Source: CAYWNA01 sp964459305 (GTDB taxonomy: Bacteria; Planctomycetota; Planctomycetia; Pirellulales; Pirellulaceae). From it: 42,587 nt of DNA. The stretch covers positions 1 to 42,587 of the forward strand of contig CAYWNA010000098.1 in assembly GCA_964459305.1 (NCBI GenBank). Reading direction: 5' to 3'. Both the position numbers and the translations under genes were made by a program. The notes beneath the pieces are model-generated. The model had not been told where the DNA came from. It made no database searches and saw only the letters and a list, made by a program, of their open reading frames with translations. Shown piece by piece: positions 17,701 to 25,308 of this stretch (the first letter of the stretch is position 1; each line of letters opens with the position of its first letter).

Positions 17701-17929
17701 ACACATACTTGGTCAATCCCGGAGATGAGTACGTCGTGCCGATGGTCGCCAGCATGGAATGCGGTGACNNNNNNNNNNNNNNNNNNNNNNNNNNNNNNNN
17801 NNNNNNNNNNNNNNNNNNNNNNNNNNNNNNNNNNNNNNNNNNNNNNNNNNNNNNNNNNNNNNNNNNNNCAATCCCGGAGATGAGTACGTCGTGCCGATGG
17901 TCGCCAGCATGGAATGCGGTGACGGCTAA
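14733..17929 (+). CDS. Heparinase II/III-like polysaccharide lyase (crosses gap)
   Basis: A large protein related to heparinase II/III, which cleave uronic-acid polysaccharides by beta-elimination. A hydrophobic signal-like start (MLTAWSIGAIALTGVMQ) suggests export. Residues 99-130 carry two CxxC pairs (CPGCG and CRNC), a zinc-ribbon-like module, followed by NDFAAFYQSALDERG. An alpha-toroid domain (about 140-540) precedes the heparinase II/III beta-sandwich, which starts near 560 with HYGQGKGHSHHDTLN, rich in candidate catalytic His. ATG 14733 is chosen over an upstream open frame because GGAGG lies at 14721-14725. The frame is interrupted at 17769-17868 by 100 N; since 55 bases are duplicated around the gap, the real protein most likely ends ASMECGDG at the TAA 17927-17929 and has 1013 residues. 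The exact substrate is unknown. Confidence 0.85.
17714..17923. other. Assembly gap: 100 N between two copies of 55 bases
   Basis: 17714-17768 and 17869-17923 are identical 55-base sequences beginning CAATCCCGGAG and ending GCGGTGAC. Between them are exactly 100 N. This is what results when two contigs that overlap by a k-mer length are joined by a default gap. Translating through the N run shifts the frame, because 155 extra bases is not a multiple of three, and gives a false C-terminal extension. Confidence 0.9.
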
Positions 17930-18060
17930 GTCGGGTGGGCCAAGTCTTCGCGGCCCACCGCAAACCGCCCACCACACAATCACGCGCATCGCTCGAACGC
18001 CAGACCCTACCACAAATGAGAGTCCATTCCGGTGGACCGCGAAGACTTGGCCCATCCTAC
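17930..18060 (-). repeat. Dispersed ~130-bp inverted-repeat element, copy 2
   Basis: The arms are 17930-17959 (GTGGGCCAAGTCTTCGCGGC) and 18031-18060 (GCGAAGACTTGGCCCATCCT). The reverse complement of the interior gives GGAATG, then GCGATGC, then GTGGTGGGCGGTTT, the same order as copy 1 at 921-1048, so this copy is inverted relative to it. It fills the space between the convergent heparinase and glycosidase genes. Confidence 0.75.
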
Positions 18061-18092
18061 AAAGATGCGCTCGCAGAACTTGACGAGTAAGA

Positions 18093-21000
18093 CTATTTGG
18101 CCCGGAGTTTCAGGACGAACGGCTTGAACAGCCCGTAGCCGATGGTGTCGTATTGGTGGCCGGGTGGCGGACCAGTGGCCGGGGCTTGAGCGAAACTGTG
18201 AGGCGAGGCGAAGCCCCGCACCGCTCCGGAGTGGTGAGGCCCCAGAGTGTTCTTCAGTGTGCCGATGATCAGCACCTCGACGTGATTCGTCCCCGGCCGG
18301 ATTCGCTCGGTCACGTCGCACTCCCAGGGCTGATAGCCGATGTAGCCGGCCGCCTGACCGTTCACCGTGACCTTGGCGACGCTTCCATACCAGTCCGGCA
18401 ACTCGACGAAGTACCGGGCGGACGACTTCGGCACCTCGAAGTTCTGCCGATAGGCGACCCCTTCTGCGTAGAAGGGATGACCCTGCACGTCCCAGCCCGC
18501 CGCCTCCAGGCCGTTGCCGTTCACCAGGAACTCCGCCCGACGGTGGCAAATTGCCGGGATACTCAGTTCCGCAGACATGTCCGCGATGGTCACTCCGCTG
18601 ACCGCTGCCGAGTCGACGTCTGCGTCCGACGAGGCGAAGAATTGAACTTCACTCAATCCGACGAACGCGTGATACTTGCTGGCGTCACCGGTCGGGTAGG
18701 TCACGCCGTTGTGATTCGAGAGGATGTCGAACTTGACGAATTGCACGCCCTGGCCCCGGACACGAAGCGTTTGCGGAAAACACTCTGCCGTGTCGGTCGG
18801 CGATCCGGGCGCCTCGATCAGCTCGAACGTGCCGAGGCTGGTGAACGAGTCAGCCAGTCCGCTCTCGGAAACGGAGATCTCGACCTGCTTGACACCCAGC
18901 CGGGTCCAGGACGCTTCGTTGTAGTTCCAGACCTTGATCACGCGAAGGTCACGAGGGCCGCCCAAATCGAATACCAGGAAAGGGTCGCCGTCGTCTTTGC
19001 GGTCACCGCCAGCACCGGGACGGAAGCCGATCCCGCCGCTGAGCCACATGTTGCCGTTGGGCGACGTGGTATGCCGCGTACTTCGTCGGCCCAATTCCAA
19101 CGGCGCGTCGGGCACGATCACGAAGCCTGAATCTGTGGGCTTCAGCGAGAAGTCACCCAGTACGTAAGCGGCCTCCAGTTCGTGGTGCATCGTAAGTGGC
19201 GAGGCCTGGATGCTCACCGCGTTTTCGCCCACCTTGGCGACCGAGCCGATGTCGATCTTGCCGAAACACCGGTCGAGCCACCAGGCGTCCTTGACAGCCG
19301 ACACGGGCTTGCCGTTGCAGGTGATCGTATATAAGTCCGGCCGTTCAATCACAACAAACAACGACTCTGGGACGCGCTGATCGATCGTGAAGCGATAGCC
19401 TGCCTCAAAACCGCTATCCGGTGGGAACGTCTTTCGGATTTGCTCGTCGCGAAACTGGATCGCGTGGAACCAGGGATTGCGATCCATCCCATGGGCAGCG
19501 AAGACGAAATTGGACGCCGCCCGGCAGTGAACGCTCTCCTTCGTTTCGCCGCCGGCGGTCACGTCCACGTAATCCAGCGTCAGCACGTTCGGCCCGACAC
19601 GGCCGACCGATAGCAGCCCCGTCGGTCGGACGGTCTGCCATTCTGCTGTCTCGGCCGGTGTGGGCCGGCGCGGCTGGTCGGAGAGAAACAGCAATAGACT
19701 TCCGCAAGGCGGCAGCTCGAACCTCGCCTCGACGCCGCCGTCGTTTGCCTGAAACGGATACGGCGAAACCTCGCCCGTCTCCAGGGCCCACCGTTCGACA
19801 CCTCGCGCGGCCGAGTGAAGTGTGCCACACGAGCGAGACGCGATACTGGTGTTCACCAGAAACAGCAGATCTCCATCGTCAAGCTGTCGGCGATGGTGAT
19901 AGAGGATGCCTTGATCGTTCACGTCGCGATGGATGGCAAAGCCGTCCGTGGCACGCCCCAGCAGCACGCCGGGAAGGGCTTCCGGCTCGAGCTGCTTCCA
20001 ATTTCTGCCCTGTGACACGGCGTGGCCGCGATCCGAGGGTTGGGCGTCGACGAGTGATGGTGGCTGGCCGCAGCAGAGTACGGTCCCACCCTCTCGGATG
20101 TAGGCATCCAACAGGTCCATCGTCTTTGCGTTGAGGCTCTCGGTGAGCGGCGGGAGAACAACTGTGCTGTATTTGCGCTGACCGACGACCAGCGTCGGCC
20201 CGTCGACCGAACCATGCTCGGCCATGATATACTCGCTGCCGATATCGTATTCGACTTGGGCTTTTGACAGGGCGGTGACCATCTGCTGGAACCGGTCTCC
20301 GATAGGGCCGAGCTGTTTGTCGTTTTGGTACATCCAGGCGGTGGTGGTCGGCTCGATTACCAGCGTGGGATTGATCTGCTGGCCGTGCGACAACGCCACC
20401 GACAACCGCGTAAAGTAGCCGGCCAGTACGTGATACGCCTCCCACCACGGCTCGTGGTACGACAGCGACTGGGGATAGTCCCCCTTGCGGACTCCGCGGA
20501 GACTGATGAATGAAATGCACTCGTTCAGCGTGTTGACCCCCAAAGCGTACTCCCAGTCGCCTTGCCGCTTGATGTCCTCGAAACGCGTGTCCCAACCGCT
20601 GCCCCCGAAAGTCTCGCTGATTGTCCGCGTGCGGCCTAGTTGGTTGGCCACGCTGCCCAGTTCGACGCAAACGCGAACGTTTCCAAACTGGGCGTGTACG
20701 CCTTCCTGATACCGGTTGAAGAGGATGTCGATACCCGGACGCTGTTGCCAGGCGTACATGGCCATGTTGTCGGGCACACCGATGCAGTTTGGCCAGGAGT
20801 GGTCCCAGTAGTGGCCGGTGAATTCCAGGCCATGCTTTTGACAGTACTCGTAGCAGGGCTTGCCCCAGTGTTCGACGAACTGCTCCAACAGGACTTGGAA
20901 ATAGTTGTGCCGCACGCGGCGCCACGGGCCGATCGGCATGTTCAGGCTGGGCAGATGGTCGATCAGGCTGTATCCCCAGCGCTTCTGAAACTCTTGGGGC

Positions 21001-21770
21001 AGGCGATCGGTCCAGGGCATGCCGGCAGGTTGGATCTGTGGCTCGTCGGTGAAGATGCCGGGGATGTGCTTGCCGAACTCGTCGCCAAAGTGCTGGCGGT
21101 ATGCTTCGAATGTGGTTTCGATGAACTTCTCCGTCACACCTGGGTACAGCAGGTCCACATAGCACTTACCCGCAAACCAGGGCGAGTTGTCCGCACGGCG
21201 AACGTAGGCCACTAGGTAGCGGGCCTCGACAAGCGGGCTTCCGCTACGGGCTTGTTCAGTGACGTTCTCGTACCCGTCGTCGGCCAGGCGGTAGATCGCC
21301 AATACGTCCCCGCCTGGTTTGCCCGGCCGCTTCTCCTCGCGGAACGCCAAGCCGCGCCCACGCGATTCGGGCATGGCTTCGGGCACCAAACCGCCCGCGA
21401 AGCCTGACGGATAAGAGTTTTCGTCATAGATCCATACGTTCATGTCAAGGCGATTGGCTTCGTCCAGAGCCACTCGCCAAAGCCGAAACCAATCGGCCGA
21501 CAAATAGGGCGTCATCAATCCAGGACGAGGATGGACCCAAACCTGCCGCACCTTCTGCTCTGCCAAGTCGCGAAGCGTCGAGCGGATGTGCTTCTCGGTG
21601 AGCATGTCGTTCCAAGTCCAAAGCGGGCCGGTGCTGTAGTGGCGTGATGGATTGGTGAAGATCTGCTTGACGGTGGCCGAATCGTCTGCCTCAATGCGGA
21701 CGGCGCCAATGAGAAACCCAAGTAAGAACGACGCCGTCGCCAATCGCACCGCTGGACGGAACGCACTCAT
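18093..21770 (-). CDS. GH106-like glycoside hydrolase, multidomain, exported
   Basis: A 1225-residue protein with a signal peptide (SAFRPAVRLATASFLLGFLI). Residues about 30-560 resemble the GH106/alpha-L-rhamnosidase-like group: PLWTWNDMLTEKHIRSTL, then VWVHPRPGLMTPY, then VWIYDENSYPSGFAGG and DEPQIQPAG. That family normally removes terminal rhamnose from plant or algal polysaccharides. A discoidin (F5/8 type C) domain is visible at about 920-1043 (VFDLGGPRDLRVIKVWNY, then YHAFVGLSEVQFF). A GH2-like sugar-binding jelly-roll lies near the C-terminus (about 1077-1160; YFVELPDWYGSVAKVTVNG, then YQPWECDVT). ATG 21770 is chosen because GGAGG lies six bases upstream. It converges on the heparinase gene. 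The family is judged from overall pattern; the catalytic acids were not identified. Confidence 0.7.
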   Translation of the reverse strand: MSAFRPAVRLATASFLLGFLIGAVRIEADDSATVKQIFTNPSRHYSTGPLWTWNDMLTEKHIRSTLRDLAEQKVRQVWVHPRPGLMTPYLSADWFRLWRVALDEANRLDMNVWIYDENSYPSGFAGGLVPEAMPESRGRGLAFREEKRPGKPGGDVLAIYRLADDGYENVTEQARSGSPLVEARYLVAYVRRADNSPWFAGKCYVDLLYPGVTEKFIETTFEAYRQHFGDEFGKHIPGIFTDEPQIQPAGMPWTDRLPQEFQKRWGYSLIDHLPSLNMPIGPWRRVRHNYFQVLLEQFVEHWGKPCYEYCQKHGLEFTGHYWDHSWPNCIGVPDNMAMYAWQQRPGIDILFNRYQEGVHAQFGNVRVCVELGSVANQLGRTRTISETFGGSGWDTRFEDIKRQGDWEYALGVNTLNECISFISLRGVRKGDYPQSLSYHEPWWEAYHVLAGYFTRLSVALSHGQQINPTLVIEPTTTAWMYQNDKQLGPIGDRFQQMVTALSKAQVEYDIGSEYIMAEHGSVDGPTLVVGQRKYSTVVLPPLTESLNAKTMDLLDAYIREGGTVLCCGQPPSLVDAQPSDRGHAVSQGRNWKQLEPEALPGVLLGRATDGFAIHRDVNDQGILYHHRRQLDDGDLLFLVNTSIASRSCGTLHSAARGVERWALETGEVSPYPFQANDGGVEARFELPPCGSLLLFLSDQPRRPTPAETAEWQTVRPTGLLSVGRVGPNVLTLDYVDVTAGGETKESVHCRAASNFVFAAHGMDRNPWFHAIQFRDEQIRKTFPPDSGFEAGYRFTIDQRVPESLFVVIERPDLYTITCNGKPVSAVKDAWWLDRCFGKIDIGSVAKVGENAVSIQASPLTMHHELEAAYVLGDFSLKPTDSGFVIVPDAPLELGRRSTRHTTSPNGNMWLSGGIGFRPGAGGDRKDDGDPFLVFDLGGPRDLRVIKVWNYNEASWTRLGVKQVEISVSESGLADSFTSLGTFELIEAPGSPTDTAECFPQTLRVRGQGVQFVKFDILSNHNGVTYPTGDASKYHAFVGLSEVQFFASSDADVDSAAVSGVTIADMSAELSIPAICHRRAEFLVNGNGLEAAGWDVQGHPFYAEGVAYRQNFEVPKSSARYFVELPDWYGSVAKVTVNGQAAGYIGYQPWECDVTERIRPGTNHVEVLIIGTLKNTLGPHHSGAVRGFASPHSFAQAPATGPPPGHQYDTIGYGLFKPFVLKLRAK

Positions 21771-22084
21771 GACCAACCTCCTTCTTTGCTTTTCAGTTCA
21801 ATCTTCCGTCGCTGGACAGTGTGGGCCATGGGCCGAATCGAGGAATGTCGTCGGTTCGCACAGCATAACAACTGCCAGGACTCCTATCCGGCTGGTTTCG
21901 CGGAAAGCGGTCATGGTACACTATCTGAGCATACACATGAATTGATCGACAAGCGAATATGCGCGTATGCACTCTCTGGTTGAACGATGCTATACTGCTC
22001 CCGGTCGAAGATGACACGTTTAACCCGAAACCGGTCGCGGCATGTTCGGCTAAAGCTAATGACGGATGGCGAAAGGAGACCTGA
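21771..22084. other. Divergent intergenic region
   Basis: 314 bases separate the minus-strand glycosidase from the plus-strand aldo/keto reductase and must hold promoters for both. A TATACT at 21991-21996 could be a -10 for the reductase, but no good -35 partner is seen. GAAAGGAGA at about 22071-22079 is the reductase ribosome-binding site. No gene or clear repeat is recognised. Confidence 0.4.
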
Positions 22085-23149
22085 ATGCCCAGCCAAGAAA
22101 ACTCGGATTTATCTCGCAGGAAGTTCATCAGCCGGGGACTGCTGGCTGGCGGGACGTTACTCGCAACAAACACGACTCCGGCGTCGGCGTCGGCCGCCGA
22201 ACCGGCTGACCAAGCCGCGCCGCCCGCGGCCGCCACCGTAGAAACGGTTCCCGGCGAGTTGCCGCGCCGCATCCTTGGCCGGACCGGCGTGCCGGTTACG
22301 ATGCTTGCGTTGGGGACAGCGCCCTGCGGTAGCCGTACTCCTCGCGAAATCGCCGATCTGGTCAATGTTGCGCTCGATGAGGGAATCAATTTCGTCGACA
22401 CTTCCCAGAACTACGGCAACTCGCAGGAGGGCATCGGCCTGGGGTTGGGCAGCCGCCGCAAGGATGTGTTTCTGGCAACCAAAGTCTTCGCCAACAATCT
22501 AAAGGATGCCGAAAAGTCGCTCGCCAAATCGATCCAGCTCTTGAAGACCGACCATTTCGATTTACTCTACTACCACGGGCTCGGCTGTCTCGATATCCAA
22601 GGGGCCATGGATCCCGGCGGAGTGTTCAGTTGGCTCCTCAAGCAAAAGAAGGCGGGCACGTGCCGATTCCTCGGCGTCTCCGCACACAAGCTGCCCGCGC
22701 GTTGCCCGCAATTCCTAGAAACCGGCGAAGTCGATGTCTTGATGACTCTGATGAACTTCGTCGATCGTCACACCTACGGCTTCGAGGACAAAGTGTTTCC
22801 CATCGCCCGAAAACACAATATTGGCATCGTCGCGATGAAAGTCTTCGGCGGCATACGCCGCAAGAGACCCGATGGCGAGTACCTCAGGGCAAGATCCACG
22901 CTCGATCCGGAGTACCTGGAACTGGCGATCCGTTATGCACTGAGCGCGCCGGGCGTGGCGGCCGCGAACCTCGGCACTTACGATGCCGCACAGCTCCGAC
23001 AGAACGTACAACGGGTGAAGGACTTCCGCCCACTGTCCCCCGAGGAGGAAGTCAAGCTCGCAGAACTCGGCCGCGGGCTGGCGCCCGAGTGGGGCGAACA
23101 CCTCGGACCAGTGACAGAAGCCGAACCTCCTCGCGTCCGGACCGTCTAG
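22085..23149 (+). CDS. Tat-exported aldo/keto reductase
   Basis: A 354-residue NADPH-dependent aldo/keto reductase. A twin-arginine signal (DLSRRKFISRGLL, then an Ala-rich segment ending SASAAEP) predicts export of the folded, cofactor-bound enzyme. The TIM barrel starts about residue 60 (RRILGRTGVPVTMLALGTAP). The catalytic tetrad is visible: Asp and Tyr in FVDTSQNYGNSQ, Lys in FLATKVF, and His in LLYYHGLG. The cofactor end has GIVAMKVFGG and the C-terminal loop YALSAPGVAAANLGT. The length is typical once the signal is counted. ATG 22085 follows GGAGA at a good distance. Neighbours are divergent or unrelated, so it is probably monocistronic. The substrate is likely a sugar or aldehyde, by family only. 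Confidence 0.88.
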   Translation: MPSQENSDLSRRKFISRGLLAGGTLLATNTTPASASAAEPADQAAPPAAATVETVPGELPRRILGRTGVPVTMLALGTAPCGSRTPREIADLVNVALDEGINFVDTSQNYGNSQEGIGLGLGSRRKDVFLATKVFANNLKDAEKSLAKSIQLLKTDHFDLLYYHGLGCLDIQGAMDPGGVFSWLLKQKKAGTCRFLGVSAHKLPARCPQFLETGEVDVLMTLMNFVDRHTYGFEDKVFPIARKHNIGIVAMKVFGGIRRKRPDGEYLRARSTLDPEYLELAIRYALSAPGVAAANLGTYDAAQLRQNVQRVKDFRPLSPEEEVKLAELGRGLAPEWGEHLGPVTEAEPPRVRTV

Positions 23150-23201
23150 CCGCCAACGCAGCCGCGTGGTATCGATCGGAGAAGTACCGAAAAATGCCTC
23201 G

Positions 23202-23357
23202 CTACACGGCCTCAGTGATTTCACAATACAGCTCAAGATCCATCGTAGCCGAGTAACAAGCTACTTCTTCAATGTTCATCGCCCGATCGCGGACGCCATA
23301 GAATCGCGCAGCGAGACTGCCGCTGGCCCAACCGACAGCAGTTGAATACCTCGGCTT
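23202..23357 (-). pseudogene. Possible short gene or gene fragment
   Basis: Between stops at 23358 and 23202 the minus strand has an open frame of 51 codons that reads like protein: TAVGWASGSLAARFYG, then VRDRAMNIEEVACYSATM, then DLELYCEITEAV. It has no in-frame start before the internal ATG of AMNIEEV, so it may be the 3' end of a lost gene. Nothing recognisable lies upstream. It sits alone in the 348-base space after the aldo/keto reductase. Confidence 0.3.
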
Positions 23358-23408
23358 TCAGACCGGAGGACGAGGGAGTGAAGAAGAAGGAAAGGTATGG
23401 ACATTCGC

Positions 23409-23436
23409 TTGACACTCCGCTCGGAAGCAGTACGCT
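23409..23436 (+). promoter_or_regulatory. Candidate promoter for the 23498 gene
   Basis: TTGACA at 23409-23414, a perfect -35 consensus, is followed after 16 bases by TACGCT at 23431-23436, a weak -10. It lies about 60 bases before the ATG at 23498, which has GGGAGG at 23485-23490. Confidence 0.35.
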
Positions 23437-23497
23437 AGCGTGTCGGGGGCCTCGTTGGGGATTCTAGTCAGCTTGCTGGGAACTGGGAGGTCGAGCG

Positions 23498-24394
23498 ATG
23501 TTGGACAATTGGATCCGTGTCCGGTGCTTGCAGCGTACCGTGCAGCGAGCCTTGCTGGTGGTCATCGTCTTCGCGGCTGGTACCGCCATCGCATTGGCCC
23601 AGGAAAAAGCTCCGGTTCCGGATGACGACGCCCAGGCGAAGTCGCGGGAACTCATACGGCAGATCTACTGGCCCGATTATGAGAAGGCCAAGAGTCTCGG
23701 CGAAAAGGCCGCTGTGGCCAGGAAGATGCTCGGCCAAGCCGCGGAGGCCAAAGGCGACCCGGCGAATCACTTCGTCCTTTTGCAGGTAGCCAGGACCATG
23801 GCCATCCAGGCGGCGGATGTTGCGACGGCGCTAGACGCTGTGGGGCAGACTGGCCGTCATTACCAAGTCGATGTTCCGGCGATTCAGATCGCTACCGTAC
23901 TGGAGGCGGCCGACAACGCGAGGCAATCCGAGCACCGCAAGGCGGTTGTCCAAGCGGCGATTCCTCTGATCCAAGCCGCGGTCGATGAAGATGAGTACGA
24001 GACAGCGAACCGTTTGGTGCCGAGGCTCCTGGAACTCGCCCGCAGATCCCGAGACACCTCGCTTGTTAGAAAGATGGTGGCCATCAAGAAAGATGCCGCC
24101 GAATCGGAGATCGCTTACGCTGAAGTCGAGAAGGCCCAGGCCGTTTTGGAGGCCAACCCGACCGATCCGGACGCGAATCTCACCGTGGGCCGCTACACGT
24201 GCCTTGCCAAGGGTGATTGGGCGAAGGGCATCCCCATGCTGGCTCTGGGCAGCGATGCTCAATTGAAAGATGTAGCCGTCAAAGAACTGAAAGGCCCGAC
24301 ATCGGCCGACGAGGAAATGGCATTGGGCGATGGGAGCTTGCCCAGGCGGAACAAGATGACGTCGAGATCAAGGCTCAGACCTCGGTTGCTGTGA
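23498..24394 (+). pseudogene. Secreted helical planctomycete protein, frameshifted 3' end
   Basis: The 298-residue reading frame begins with a signal peptide (RALLVVIVFAAGTAIALA). It continues as an alpha-helical domain: REIRQIY-like start SRELIRQIYWPDYEKAKS, then LLQVARTMAIQAADVATALDAV, then VEKAQAVLEANPTDPDANLTVG. This resembles the helical region that precedes LamG or kinase parts in planctomycete proteins. After ADEEMALGDG the frame turns into basic junk (SLPRRNKMTSRSRL), while the +1 frame continues with WELAQAEQDDVEIKAQT, which is what the family is expected to show there, and then stops at once. A small deletion near 24340 plus C-terminal truncation is the simplest explanation; an assembly error is possible. 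First of a close run with the next two genes. Confidence 0.6.
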
Positions 24395-24427
24395 ATTGAC
24401 GATTGTCAGAACTTGTGGAGCAAACGC

Positions 24428-25216
24428 ATGTCAAGCAACGACCAGGATTTCAGCCACGACCCGCCTCTAAAACCTCCACCATACCCGGCACCACCAGAAA
24501 AACCTCGAAGTAGTGGCTGCGGGACATGTCTTGTCATCTGCTTGATCGCCGCCGTGGTCCTGGTGGCGTTGTGTGGCGTGGGAGCGTACTATGTCTACAC
24601 CAACCTCCAAGAGATCGGCGCAAAGGTCGCGCGCGAAGCGGCCGTCGCCGTGATTGAAGGACTGGAGTTGCCGGTCGAGGAAAAACGCGAGGTTATCGCG
24701 CAGATCGACCGAGTCGTGGACGAATACAGGGCGGGGCACATTACGCTGCAAGAAGTGGGCAGCGTGTTTGAGGAACTAGCGAACTCGCCGCTGATGGGTC
24801 TGATCATGGTATACGCGGCGACGGAGAAGTACGTCGAGCCATCCGGTTTGTCCGATGAGGAAAAAGAGGACGCGAAACGGATCTTTCAGCGAATTGCCCG
24901 CGGCCTTACCGAGGAGAAGATCAGCGGTGAAGATCTCGAAGCGGCGCTCGATCACGTTTCAACAACTTCAGAGACAGGCGAACGTCAACTCAGCGAATCG
25001 GTTAGTGACGAGCAACTCCAATCAATGCTCGAAGAATGCAATCGCGTCGCGGACGAAGCAGGCATTCCTGACGAAGATTTCGAAATCGACGTTGCGCGAG
25101 AGTTCAAGCGCGCCGTCGATCGGGCCTTGGGCGTCGACACCCCAGACGAAGAAACAGTCCCTGACGACGACGCGCCGGAAGATGCGGTTGAACAGCAAAC
25201 TGGCAAGTCGTTGTGA
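24428..25216 (+). CDS. Single-pass membrane protein of unknown function
   Basis: A 262-residue protein I do not recognise. The N-terminus is proline-rich (PPLKPPPYPAPPEKP), then a Cys-containing transmembrane helix (TCLVICLIAAVVLVALCG) at about residues 30-50. A mostly helical, acidic domain follows (KVAREAAVAVIEGLELPVEE, then VDEYRAGHITLQEVGSVFEEL, then LSDEEKEDAKRIFQRIARGL). The last 30 residues are almost all Asp, Glu, Pro and Thr (DTPDEETVPDDDAPED). The layout, a short Pro-rich cytoplasmic tail and an outside helical domain, is common in planctomycetes. ATG 24428 is preferred over the TTG at 24413 because GGAG precedes it by eight bases. It lies 33 bases after the frameshifted gene and 92 before the histidine kinase, so co-transcription is possible. 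Confidence 0.75.
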   Translation: MSSNDQDFSHDPPLKPPPYPAPPEKPRSSGCGTCLVICLIAAVVLVALCGVGAYYVYTNLQEIGAKVAREAAVAVIEGLELPVEEKREVIAQIDRVVDEYRAGHITLQEVGSVFEELANSPLMGLIMVYAATEKYVEPSGLSDEEKEDAKRIFQRIARGLTEEKISGEDLEAALDHVSTTSETGERQLSESVSDEQLQSMLEECNRVADEAGIPDEDFEIDVAREFKRAVDRALGVDTPDEETVPDDDAPEDAVEQQTGKSL

Positions 25217-25308
25217 GCCGTTTGGCCGTATTGCCATATTCGAGAAAGTTGCTTCTGCCCTGGAGACCCAAGCCGTCCCGCGGTGACAGAGGAAAGGAGG
25301 AGTGCGTC

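Noticed and set aside
15255..17975. Two long minus-strand open frames opposite the heparinase gene, one running through the N run
   Set aside because: Composition-driven shadows in a GC-rich genome; one includes undetermined bases and neither has a domain or ribosome-binding site.
17869..18083. C-terminal extension of the lyase through the N run
   Set aside because: The frame after the gap is shifted by the duplicated 55 bases and translates the intergenic repeat element; the natural TAA is at 17927.
19879..21165. A 428-codon minus-strand frame within the GH106-like gene in another frame
   Set aside because: Rich in Arg, Pro and His as out-of-frame translations of GC-rich genes are; the overlapping frame carries the real domains.
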